A DNA stretch of 6,087 nt from Bacteroidales bacterium UBA3824 (lineage in GTDB: Bacteria > Bacteroidota > Bacteroidia > Bacteroidales > UBA3824), in the NCBI GenBank assembly GCA_002393195.1, contig DGIK01000188.1, positions 3,286 through 9,372 of the forward strand, given 5' to 3'. Shown here in pieces: positions 1 through 6,087 of the stretch (its first letter is position 1; each line of letters starts with the position of its first letter). The position numbers were made by a program, and so were the translations under genes. The notes under the pieces are model-generated. The model was not told where the DNA came from. It did not search any database and was given only the letters and a program-made list of their open reading frames with translations.

Positions 1-38
1 TTTGGCGCAAAGGATTTTGACGCTAATGTTAGGCTCAT
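1..38 (-). CDS. Possible start of a downstream operon gene, cut by window edge
   Basis: An ATG on the minus strand at 38-36 opens a frame that stays open to the window edge, giving only 12 codons (MSLTLASKSFAP...). It lies 27 bases after the TAA of the NRPS gene on the same strand, a normal spacing for the next gene of an operon. A GGA sits about 8 bases upstream of the ATG, but Shine-Dalgarno signals mean little in Bacteroidota. Twelve residues are too few to name a product, and a chance open frame of this length is common. If real, it would be co-transcribed with the NRPS and might encode an accessory, tailoring or export function; that is inference from position only. Confidence 0.3.
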   Translation of the reverse strand, partial: MSLTLASKSFAP

Positions 39-65
39 CAAATATCCGAAAAAAGTCGTTGAAGT

Positions 66-3000
66 TTAAAGGCTTGCCAACACCTTGACCGTAAAATCAT
101 TGTTCCATTCGCAATGATTAACGGCAGAAAAATACGACAGAGACACTCTTTGTGGTAACGGCAATTTCTGTATCAACTGTCGGAAATCTTCGTCAGGTAT
201 TGCGCGGGCTGCAACAATCTCATTAACAGCAACTTTCTGAGGATTGAAAACGTGAAAAACCGCCGAAGTTGATACGGAGATTAATCGGGCGACATCGCGG
301 GCGGCGCAATCAACTGGCGTAAAGTCAATGCGCATATTTTCAAGGCTTTGAGGATAACAGCCAAGTTCGCGGACGGTATTCAGAAAATTCATAATTGCAT
401 TTTCGTTGGCGTTGATTTGAAACATACCGTCCGTGCTGCGTGGCGCGAGATTGCCGAGGCGTATCAGTTTGAGTTTCAATCCGTTGGCAGCGGCTGCAAA
501 TGCTAATTGCTCCGCTTGCCACTTGCTTGCGGCGTATGGCACAGCATCCGGCGGCAACGGGCATACTGTCTGTTCGTCAACTACTTCGCCAGGCAATACG
601 GCGGCACTCAGCGTTGAGATTTGCACAAAATTACAATCGTGTTTTTTACAGCAATCAATCAAATATTTTACGGCATCCACATTGACGGCTTGCAAAATCT
701 TTTTTTCGGCAAAATGTTTTACGATAGCGGCGCAGTTGATGATGGTTGTATTTTGGGTTATAACAGAATCTAATTTATTATAAATCTGCGGATTAGTAAT
801 ATCACCACAAATTATTTCTACACAATCCAACAACGATTTGCCAAAATAATATTCAGTAATTTTTTTCAACCGTTCGGCGGCAGTTTTGCCGTTCTTTGGG
901 CGGACGATGCAATAGATTTTTTCATAATTATTATCAATCAATTCCTTCAACAAATGCGCCCCAAAATAGCCAGTCGCGCCGGTAAGAATTATGGTTGGAG
1001 TGCGGGCGGCTCGCCCGCTGGCGGACGTGCCGTCCGCTTCAAAATCCGCAACAAGTGAAGTGCGCGCGGCTGAAGTGGACGCAGTTGGAGCGCAGGCGTC
1101 CCGCCTGCCAATAGCGGGCGAGCCGCCCGCACCCCAATCTGTGCGGCGGGCAGGGATGCCCGCACTCCAATTACCTGCCAATTCTATCGCTGTGGGATGC
1201 TCGAAGATGTCGCCGTACTTGATTTTTAAGCCTTTGTTTTCAAGATTGACCACTACTTGCATCGCGGAAATTGACGTGCCGCCGAGGTCAAAAAAATTTG
1301 CATCTGCACTGATTTCGGCGATGTTCAAAACTTCTGCAAATGCTTGACAGATAGTTTTTTCGAGTGTTGATTTGGGTGTGACGAAATTGTTAGTTGCTGA
1401 TGGAGTAATTGGGTTGGGCAGATGTTTACGGTCGATTTTTCCGTTGGGCGTGGTGGGCAAAATTTCTATCTGTTGCAACGATTGCGGCAACATTTGCGGC
1501 GGCAATTTTCGACTGAGTTTTTGGCGGATTTCGGCGAGGTCGAGGCACGGATTGCCGACTATAAAAGCCGAAATTTGCAACGCACCAGTTGCATCTTCAA
1601 AAGTGGTTGCGGCGGCATCCGATACGCCGTCAATTTGTTTCAATGCCGATTCCAATTCGGTGATTTCCACACGATAGCCACGAATTTTCACGAGATTGTC
1701 CCGCCGCCCATAAAATTCCAAATTGCCATCCTCGCTCCAACGCCCAAAATCACCCGTACGGAATACTTGACGGAAGTTTGGATTGTCATCAAAAGGATTG
1801 ATAATGAATTTGTTACAATTACCATCAACATCTAAATATCCATCCGAAACCTGCGCCCCAGCAATCCAAATTTCGCCAATTGCGCCCACAGGGACGCGCC
1901 GTCCGCCGCTATCTACAACATAAATTTTTACGCAGTCCAACGGTTTGCCAATTGGGATAGAGACTTCGTTGCCTTGGATTTCATAAATTGTTGCGGCAAC
2001 TGTGGTTTCGGTGGGTCCATATTGATTGTAAATGTGATAATTACCGCAATTATGGAACGGCGCAACAGCCTCGCCGCCAAGCACAATATGTCGCAGAGTT
2101 TTGCAACGCTTGTTAGCGGCAAAAATGCGACCAATTTGAGTGGGCAAGTCGATGATTTCCACACTGTTAACATCACAAAAATCCGCCAAAGACGACAAAT
2201 CTTTTTTGATATTCTGCGGCACGATGGCAACCGTTGCGCCCGATGTCAACACCGGAAAAATGTCTGTGATGGAAGCGTCGAAACTAAAATTATTGTAAGC
2301 GGCTATTACACAGCCTTTTTGCGGTCTAAAAAATCTGTGATACCATTGGCAATATGCCGCAACATTTTGATGAGTGATTTTGATGCCTTTGGGCGTGCCA
2401 GTGGAGCCTGACGTGAAAAATATTGCAAATTCGTTTTTGACATTTTCGGGCGGACTTGCGTCGGGGAAATTAAAATCTAAATCATTGTTGCTCAATAAAA
2501 TATCGGCATTGCAAAGTTTTAATTGTCGTTGCAAAACTTCGTCGGGATATTCGGGCGAAAGTGGGACGTATGACGCACCTGTTTTCAAGACCGCCAATGG
2601 CAAAACCACCAACTTTTCGCTGCGCTCCGTCAAAATTGCAACACGTTTGCCAACGCCCGCGCCACGGCGTATTAGATGATTGGCAAGGCGGTTGGTAAGT
2701 TCGTCTAAATGACCGTATGTTAACGATTTGTCCAAATATTTTACGGCGATTGCGGATGGATTTTCAGCGGCAATTTTTGAAAACATTTTTATAATATCGT
2801 TGTCAATTGCGGCGCGGGCATCGGCATTGAATTTATTTAATTTTTCAATCGTCTTTTGCGACAAAAAAATAATTTCGCCGATTGTATTAGCATTTTCAAT
2901 AGAAATCAACGCCGACGAAAACGCATCTATCATATTTTCAACAAGTTGACGAGAATATTTGGCTGCGTCATACTCTACTGCAATTTCTAAATTTTGAGAA

Positions 3001-4079
3001 CCGAACCAAAGTTCCATTCCCAGCGAACTCCCAGTAAATGAAGGCGTTAAAAATGATGACTTCAAATCTTGACCGCAAAATTTGGGCGTATGATTGGTAT
3101 TGCCCTGATAAACAAAACTAATATCCGAAAATCCGCCGCAATTCTTCTTAATTTCCGTAAATGGATAAATATCATTGACCATACAACGTACTGACTGCCA
3201 ACGTATTCGCCGCATCAAATCCGTAACCGATTCGCCGTCCTGCCACGTAGCCGACACTGGAATTGTCTTTACCAACATTCCCAAAGTGCGCTCCATATCG
3301 CGACCGTGCCGCCCGTGAAAAACAGTGGAAAATCTCGCCACTTCCTCGCCGCAAAAACATCCCAAAACCAATGCAAAAATCATTGTGCTAATCACGTTGC
3401 CACTAAAACCAAATTTGTCGCATATTTTTTGCCAATGTTGCAATGTTACAGGCAGTTGACGTGTAAAAGATGACGGCAAATATTCTTTTCCAAAACAATC
3501 ATACGGCGGAAAAGTGCGCACCGAAACAGGTGGAAAATTTTGAAGAAAAAAATCCCGTGCTTGTTGATACTTTTCGGAATTTTTTTGTTGGATTTCATCA
3601 AGAATTATAGTAAAAAAATCTTTCGTTTCACTGACCGCCGTGCCGCCCAAATATGCCGTGGAAATTTCGTCTATAAAAACATTCATCGAATATCCATCAA
3701 ATATCAAATGATGTACGCAAACAATTAATGTACAGCAATTTCCGTCGTCAACAATGGCAATATTATAAAGGCGGTCGTGGATGGAAATTGTGTTTTGAAA
3801 TTGTTGGCAATCACCCAAAAAATCCACAACTGGCGGCTCATTATCGTTGCGCAGCATTGCGGGGCTGCCGTCGGTGTTATTTACAATACGTACCTTAAAA
3901 ATCGGATGGAGGTCAATGACCGTTTCCACGGCAAATTTCAGGCGGCGAGCATCGATGCCGTGGTACGGACCAAATTTCATACAAATCTGATACACAGTAT
4001 TTTCTGGGTGCGCCTTGCAATAGGCATAGACGGCATACTGCGTGTCGGAAAGTGGATATTTCGTGCCAACATCAATCAT
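66..4079 (-). CDS. Single-module nonribosomal peptide synthetase, C-A-PCP-thioester reductase
   Basis: This is a 1337-residue NRPS that should join a donor acyl group to one activated amino acid and release the product reductively. Condensation domain (about 8-410): start motif YPLSDTQ at 8-14 and catalytic HHLIFDG at 123-129, with the second His and the Asp intact. Adenylation domain (about 425-890): LTYGHL 453, TSGSTGTPKG 556-565, NQYGPTE 685-691, RTGD 774-777, GRRDNLVKIRGYRVE 791-805 and NGKIDRK 879-885 with catalytic Lys881. Carrier protein (about 902-970): FFDLGGTS 929-936, with Ser936 as phosphopantetheine site. Reductase (about 1029-1337): TGATGYFG 1033-1040 binding NAD(P)H and YAASK 1182-1186 with catalytic Tyr and Lys; the release product would be an aldehyde or alcohol. 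The start at 4079 is preferred because the next in-frame Met (34) would remove the first C motif. It overlaps the nuclease stop by ATGA. The linker at 971-1028 is encoded by a GC-rich repeat. The substrate is not assigned: the pocket residues read roughly D-A-T-D-V-G-Q-V-A-K. No phosphopantetheinyl transferase gene is visible. Confidence 0.95.
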   Translation of the reverse strand: MIDVGTKYPLSDTQYAVYAYCKAHPENTVYQICMKFGPYHGIDARRLKFAVETVIDLHPIFKVRIVNNTDGSPAMLRNDNEPPVVDFLGDCQQFQNTISIHDRLYNIAIVDDGNCCTLIVCVHHLIFDGYSMNVFIDEISTAYLGGTAVSETKDFFTIILDEIQQKNSEKYQQARDFFLQNFPPVSVRTFPPYDCFGKEYLPSSFTRQLPVTLQHWQKICDKFGFSGNVISTMIFALVLGCFCGEEVARFSTVFHGRHGRDMERTLGMLVKTIPVSATWQDGESVTDLMRRIRWQSVRCMVNDIYPFTEIKKNCGGFSDISFVYQGNTNHTPKFCGQDLKSSFLTPSFTGSSLGMELWFGSQNLEIAVEYDAAKYSRQLVENMIDAFSSALISIENANTIGEIIFLSQKTIEKLNKFNADARAAIDNDIIKMFSKIAAENPSAIAVKYLDKSLTYGHLDELTNRLANHLIRRGAGVGKRVAILTERSEKLVVLPLAVLKTGASYVPLSPEYPDEVLQRQLKLCNADILLSNNDLDFNFPDASPPENVKNEFAIFFTSGSTGTPKGIKITHQNVAAYCQWYHRFFRPQKGCVIAAYNNFSFDASITDIFPVLTSGATVAIVPQNIKKDLSSLADFCDVNSVEIIDLPTQIGRIFAANKRCKTLRHIVLGGEAVAPFHNCGNYHIYNQYGPTETTVAATIYEIQGNEVSIPIGKPLDCVKIYVVDSGGRRVPVGAIGEIWIAGAQVSDGYLDVDGNCNKFIINPFDDNPNFRQVFRTGDFGRWSEDGNLEFYGRRDNLVKIRGYRVEITELESALKQIDGVSDAAATTFEDATGALQISAFIVGNPCLDLAEIRQKLSRKLPPQMLPQSLQQIEILPTTPNGKIDRKHLPNPITPSATNNFVTPKSTLEKTICQAFAEVLNIAEISADANFFDLGGTSISAMQVVVNLENKGLKIKYGDIFEHPTAIELAGNWSAGIPARRTDWGAGGSPAIGRRDACAPTASTSAARTSLVADFEADGTSASGRAARTPTIILTGATGYFGAHLLKELIDNNYEKIYCIVRPKNGKTAAERLKKITEYYFGKSLLDCVEIICGDITNPQIYNKLDSVITQNTTIINCAAIVKHFAEKKILQAVNVDAVKYLIDCCKKHDCNFVQISTLSAAVLPGEVVDEQTVCPLPPDAVPYAASKWQAEQLAFAAAANGLKLKLIRLGNLAPRSTDGMFQINANENAIMNFLNTVRELGCYPQSLENMRIDFTPVDCAARDVARLISVSTSAVFHVFNPQKVAVNEIVAARAIPDEDFRQLIQKLPLPQRVSLSYFSAVNHCEWNNDFTVKVLASL
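995..1170. repeat. GC-rich REP-like composite repeat with 13-bp inverted ends, inside the NRPS gene
   Basis: A 176-bp block begins with TTGGAGTGCGGGC (995-1007) and ends with its exact reverse complement (1158-1170). Inside are five perfect 7-bp hairpins with 3- or 4-base loops: 1002-1018, 1021-1037, 1092-1108, 1114-1130 and 1146-1163. Four of them belong to units that open with TTGGRGYGCRGGC: two point right (from 995 and 1085) and two point left (from 1137 and 1170). Hairpins 1002-1018 and 1114-1130 are exact reverse complements of each other. A degraded half-unit at 1055-1071 matches the first unit at 14 of 17 positions. This inverted-pair layout resembles REP/BIME clusters, which RAYT-type transposases can mobilise in other bacteria. 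GC is 72% over 1081-1140. It encodes NRPS residues of about 971-1028, the carrier-reductase linker, including GIPARR and GRRDACAPT. No clear target-site duplication is visible. The mobile origin is inferred. Confidence 0.85.
4076..4079 (-). other. ATGA stop/start overlap coupling nuclease and NRPS genes
   Basis: On the minus strand the bases read ATGA: the NRPS start codon is 4079-4077 and the nuclease stop codon TGA is 4078-4076. Such 4-base overlaps normally allow terminating ribosomes to restart, so NRPS translation probably depends on translation of the nuclease gene. The bases just upstream (GGATGAAG, then an A-rich run) offer at most a weak Shine-Dalgarno match, which fits coupling. Confidence 0.8.
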
Positions 4080-5047
4080 ATTTTTGCTACTTCATCCACC
4101 GAAAGCCCTGTCATTTCGGCAATTTCCGCATCTGTCATAACGCCTTTGGATTTGAGGCGGCGAGCGATGTCAAGGGATTTGGAGTGTTCGCCCTCGGCAA
4201 TGCCCTCGGCACGACCTTCCTCGATGCCTTTGGCGCGACCCTCCTCAATGCCTTTGGCGCGACCATTGATGAATGCGTCGGTCTCCGCCGTCCAAATTGC
4301 CTCCTTCTCGTTGCGGATGGAATCGAGATGACGCTCGTAACTGATGCGCTCGCTCTTAGACATTTTGAGCAACGTGAGTTTTTCCTTGGCGGCTTGAAGA
4401 CCCGGCACGGTGGTGTCGCTCTTGATGCTGTTGTTTTTCAAAAATTCCATCCATTCGCCCATAGCGTCGGCGATGAACTTCTTGTAGGCATTGATTCTAA
4501 TCAAAAAATACCTCGGGAAAATGTCGCTCGCAAAGGTCTCTGTATATTTGAACTTGCGGGTGTCGCCTTTTTTGATTTCTTCGAGCGACAACTCCTCGCG
4601 ACGGTTGAGTTTGAGGATGGTATGCGAATGGACACCGTAAAAATCTGACTTGCACTCATAGAAATAGTCGTCGCCCTCTCCGAGGTCATAATACACCACG
4701 GAGATGGAGAATACTTGCTTGATTTCGCCATATTTGTCGCCCTGCCCAAGTTGCTCGGTGATGGCTTTGGACACGCCGTAGAGCATCCTCTCCAAATAGT
4801 ATGTGTAGCGCGTGGTCTGCACCTCCACGATGAAGATTTCGCCATTGGTGTCCTTAGCCTTTATGTCAACGCGGTTAAACTTGTCTTCGTCGTATTCCTG
4901 ATTGCCCTCGCTCTCCAAAATTTCCTGAATTTGACACTTTTTGCCAAGAAACACCTCGATGAAGCCTTCGAGGATGTCAAAATTCTTCTTGTCGCGGAGC
5001 ATATTCTTAATCGCGAAGTCGAAGCGCACGAGAAAATCTTTTTCCAT
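4076..5047 (-). CDS. Rpn/PD-(D/E)XK nuclease family protein (putative transposase)
   Basis: This 323-residue protein matches, by recognition, the Rpn-like family often annotated 'PD-(D/E)XK nuclease family transposase', abundant in Bacteroidota. Members are thought to be Mg2+-dependent DNA endonucleases that promote RecA-independent recombination; transposition itself is not established for most. The N-terminal part has the family opening (FAIKNMLRDKKN, 11-22). The nuclease core shows Asp61 in NRVDIKAKD and Glu75/Gln77 in FIVEVQTT, the D...ExQ variant of the catalytic motif, followed by the conserved RMLYGVSKAITEQL helix (87-100). Residues 262-285 are three 8-residue charged repeats (GRAKGIEE type), likely an extended helix. 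The tail (290-323, ending MTGLSVDEVAKI) resembles a small helix-turn-helix and is typical of the family. Length and motifs suggest an intact gene. It is first in the operon, about 30 bases behind a Bacteroidota promoter, and overlaps the NRPS start by ATGA. A role in NRPS biosynthesis is unlikely from its family; it may be a passenger that now sits between promoter and NRPS. Confidence 0.9.
   Translation of the reverse strand: MEKDFLVRFDFAIKNMLRDKKNFDILEGFIEVFLGKKCQIQEILESEGNQEYDEDKFNRVDIKAKDTNGEIFIVEVQTTRYTYYLERMLYGVSKAITEQLGQGDKYGEIKQVFSISVVYYDLGEGDDYFYECKSDFYGVHSHTILKLNRREELSLEEIKKGDTRKFKYTETFASDIFPRYFLIRINAYKKFIADAMGEWMEFLKNNSIKSDTTVPGLQAAKEKLTLLKMSKSERISYERHLDSIRNEKEAIWTAETDAFINGRAKGIEEGRAKGIEEGRAEGIAEGEHSKSLDIARRLKSKGVMTDAEIAEMTGLSVDEVAKI
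4193..4264 (-). repeat. Three tandem 24-bp units encoding charged 8-residue repeats
   Basis: Units are 4241-4264, 4217-4240 and 4193-4216. The first two differ at only 2 of 24 positions; the third is more diverged. They encode GRAKGIEE, GRAKGIEE and GRAEGIAE (nuclease residues 262-285). Since the unit is a multiple of three, copy-number change by slippage would lengthen or shorten the helix without breaking the frame. EG-rich repeats of this kind are common near the C-terminus of this nuclease family. Confidence 0.85.
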
Positions 5048-5080
5048 AACAGTCCATTTTTATCGTTAACATCTTCGCCA

Positions 5081-5112
5081 CAAAGATAATTGATGTTTTT
5101 GGAAATTGCAAA
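5081..5112 (-). promoter_or_regulatory. Bacteroidota-type promoter for the nuclease-NRPS operon
   Basis: On the minus strand, TTTG at 5112-5109 is followed after 20 bases by TATCTTTG at 5088-5081. This matches the Bacteroidota -33 TTTG / -7 TAnnTTTG consensus with its usual spacing of about 19-21. Transcription should begin near 5074, leaving a leader of about 27 bases before the nuclease ATG at 5047. No other promoter was recognised upstream of the NRPS. Confidence 0.7.
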
Positions 5113-5127
5113 AAATTATTACCTTTG
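5098..5127 (+). promoter_or_regulatory. Bacteroidota-type promoter for serB
   Basis: TTTG at 5098-5101 is followed after 18 bases by TACCTTTG at 5120-5127, a full match to the Bacteroidota -7 element TAnnTTTG with a near-standard gap. Transcription should begin near 5134, about 20 bases before the serB ATG at 5153. It overlaps the opposite-strand promoter (5081-5112) by 15 bases, so the two could compete for polymerase. Confidence 0.7.
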
Positions 5128-5152
5128 CAGCCTAAACAAGAAAATTGGAAAT

Positions 5153-6087
5153 ATGAACGATTTCGAAATAATAATGGCATCCATCACGGGTGTCGATAAG
5201 CCCGGCTTGACGTCTCAACTCGCCGCCATCATCGCCAAATACGGCGCAACCATTCTTGACATCGGTCAAGCAGACATCCACAGTTCACTGTCGCTTGGCA
5301 TTATGTTCAAGAGCGACAAGTCGGCGTCGGGCAGCATCTTGAAGGAAATGCTCTTCAAAAGTTGCGAAATGGGCGTGCAGGTACGTTTTGCACCGGTATC
5401 TGTAGAAGAATACAACCATTGGGTGAGCCTCCAAGGCAAAAACCGCCACATCGTAACTCTCTTGGGGCGCGACATATCGGCGTCATTGATTGCAGACGTC
5501 GCCAAAGTGCTTGCAGATCAAAATCTTAACATCGATGCAATAACGCGCCTTACCGGACGTGTGCCGCTCGTGGAAGACGAGGCTCTCAAAGGCAAGACAC
5601 GCGCCTGTGTGGAGATGTCGGTGCGCGGTACGCCAAAGGACAAACCATTGTTGCACAGCGAGTTTATGCGCCTGTCTCAAGAACGCGGCTACGACATTTC
5701 GTTCCAGGAAGACAACCTCTACCGCCGCAACCGCCGTTTGATATGCTTCGATATGGATTCCACGTTGATTCAGACCGAAGTAATCGACGAACTCGCAATG
5801 CGTGCCGGAGTTGGCGACGAGGTGAAGGCAATCACCGAATCAGCAATGAGGGGCGAGATTGATTTTTGCGAAAGTTTCAAACGCAGGGTTTCGTTGCTCA
5901 AAGGCTTGGACGAAAGCGTGATGAAGGAAATCGCCGAAAACCTCCCAATCACCGAAGGCGTGGCGCGTACACTGAAAATCCTCAAACAATACGGCTACAA
6001 AATCGCCATTCTGTCAGGCGGTTTCACGTATTTTGGCGAATACCTGAAAGAAAAATTTGGCATCGATTACGTCTATGCCAACGAACT
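5153..6087 (+). CDS. serB: Phosphoserine phosphatase SerB with two N-terminal ACT domains, 3' end cut off
   Basis: SerB hydrolyses O-phospho-L-serine to L-serine in the cytosol, the last step of the phosphorylated serine pathway. The window holds 311 complete codons and two further bases; family members of this form have about 400 residues, so roughly the last quarter is missing. Residues of about 4-80 (ITGVDKPGLTSQLAAIIAKY at 11-30) and 98-160 (HIVTLLGRDISASLIADVAK at 99-118) are ACT-type regulatory domains, likely binding serine or another amino acid. The HAD-superfamily phosphatase domain starts near 195: motif I FDMDSTLIQTE gives nucleophile Asp200, acid/base Asp202 and Glu209; Arg245 in KRRVSLLKGL should bind substrate; motif II is SGGF with Ser288. 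The motif III lysine and motif IV aspartates lie beyond the window. The start at 5153 lies about 20 bases downstream of the predicted transcription start and keeps the full first ACT strand; Met8 is less likely. It is transcribed away from the nuclease-NRPS operon, and no functional link is shown. Confidence 0.95.
   Translation, partial: MNDFEIIMASITGVDKPGLTSQLAAIIAKYGATILDIGQADIHSSLSLGIMFKSDKSASGSILKEMLFKSCEMGVQVRFAPVSVEEYNHWVSLQGKNRHIVTLLGRDISASLIADVAKVLADQNLNIDAITRLTGRVPLVEDEALKGKTRACVEMSVRGTPKDKPLLHSEFMRLSQERGYDISFQEDNLYRRNRRLICFDMDSTLIQTEVIDELAMRAGVGDEVKAITESAMRGEIDFCESFKRRVSLLKGLDESVMKEIAENLPITEGVARTLKILKQYGYKIAILSGGFTYFGEYLKEKFGIDYVYANE

Noticed and set aside
39..65. A transcription terminator after the NRPS gene.
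   Set aside because: There is a short T-run on the minus strand but no GC-rich stem before it.
995..1170. A CRISPR array or an insertion sequence as explanation for the repeats.
   Set aside because: Units vary in orientation and spacing, there are no unique equal-length spacers, no transposase is encoded and no target-site duplication was found at the ends.
991..1347. A 118-codon open frame on the plus strand across the repeat block.
   Set aside because: It is antisense to conserved NRPS carrier and linker sequence, and its openness is explained by the stop-poor GC-rich repeat.
1892..1904. GGACG-CGC-CGTCC hairpin resembling the 1021-1037 hairpin core (12 of 13 bases).
   Set aside because: It encodes part of the normal adenylation motif region (GGRRVPVGAIGE), lacks the TTGGAG flank and has only 5-bp arms; coincidence is the simpler reading.
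4052..4648. A 198-codon plus-strand frame opposite the nuclease gene.
   Set aside because: The minus-strand frame has recognisable family motifs throughout; the plus frame shows none and crosses the gene junction.
5266..5985. Several minus-strand frames of 65-79 codons opposite serB.
   Set aside because: The plus strand encodes intact ACT and HAD phosphatase motifs in one continuous frame.

Overview
The window looks like Bacteroidota DNA, probably from the order Bacteroidales. Two things point that way. The intergenic gap at 5048-5152 carries two divergent copies of the Bacteroidota housekeeping promoter (TTTG, about 18-20 nt, TAnnTTTG). The serB gene also has the long form with duplicated N-terminal ACT domains that is usual in that phylum. 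This assignment is an inference, because no rRNA or tRNA gene is present to anchor it.

Layout: a leftward operon fills about 5 kb. Reading from right to left on the minus strand, it starts at a promoter near 5081-5112. It then encodes a PD-(D/E)XK 'Rpn/putative transposase' family nuclease (5047-4076), followed by a 1337-residue single-module nonribosomal peptide synthetase (4079-66). The two genes share a 4-base ATGA stop/start overlap. A possible third gene starts 27 bases after the NRPS stop and leaves the window at base 1. On the other side of the promoter gap, serB (phosphoserine phosphatase) runs rightward from 5153 and is cut by the window end after 311 codons.

The NRPS has the order condensation - adenylation - peptidyl carrier protein - terminal thioester reductase. 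All core motifs and catalytic residues that can be checked by eye are intact. The architecture predicts joining an acyl or aminoacyl donor to one amino acid and NAD(P)H-dependent release as an aldehyde (or alcohol).

The most unusual object is a GC-rich 176-bp block at 995-1170. It is bounded by perfect 13-bp inverted repeats and built from REP-like hairpin units in both orientations. It lies inside the NRPS gene, exactly in the linker between carrier protein and reductase, and is translated as a roughly 58-residue low-complexity linker without breaking the frame. Sampled 60-base lines give 72% GC in this block (1081-1140), 30% in the NRPS body (2821-2880) and 52% in serB (5521-5580).

By family knowledge serB is a serine-biosynthesis housekeeping gene. 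Nothing in the sequence shows that it serves the NRPS pathway, apart from sharing the divergent promoter region. No tRNA, rRNA, CRISPR array or insertion sequence with its own transposase was seen. The only non-coding stretches are 39-65 and 5048-5152.
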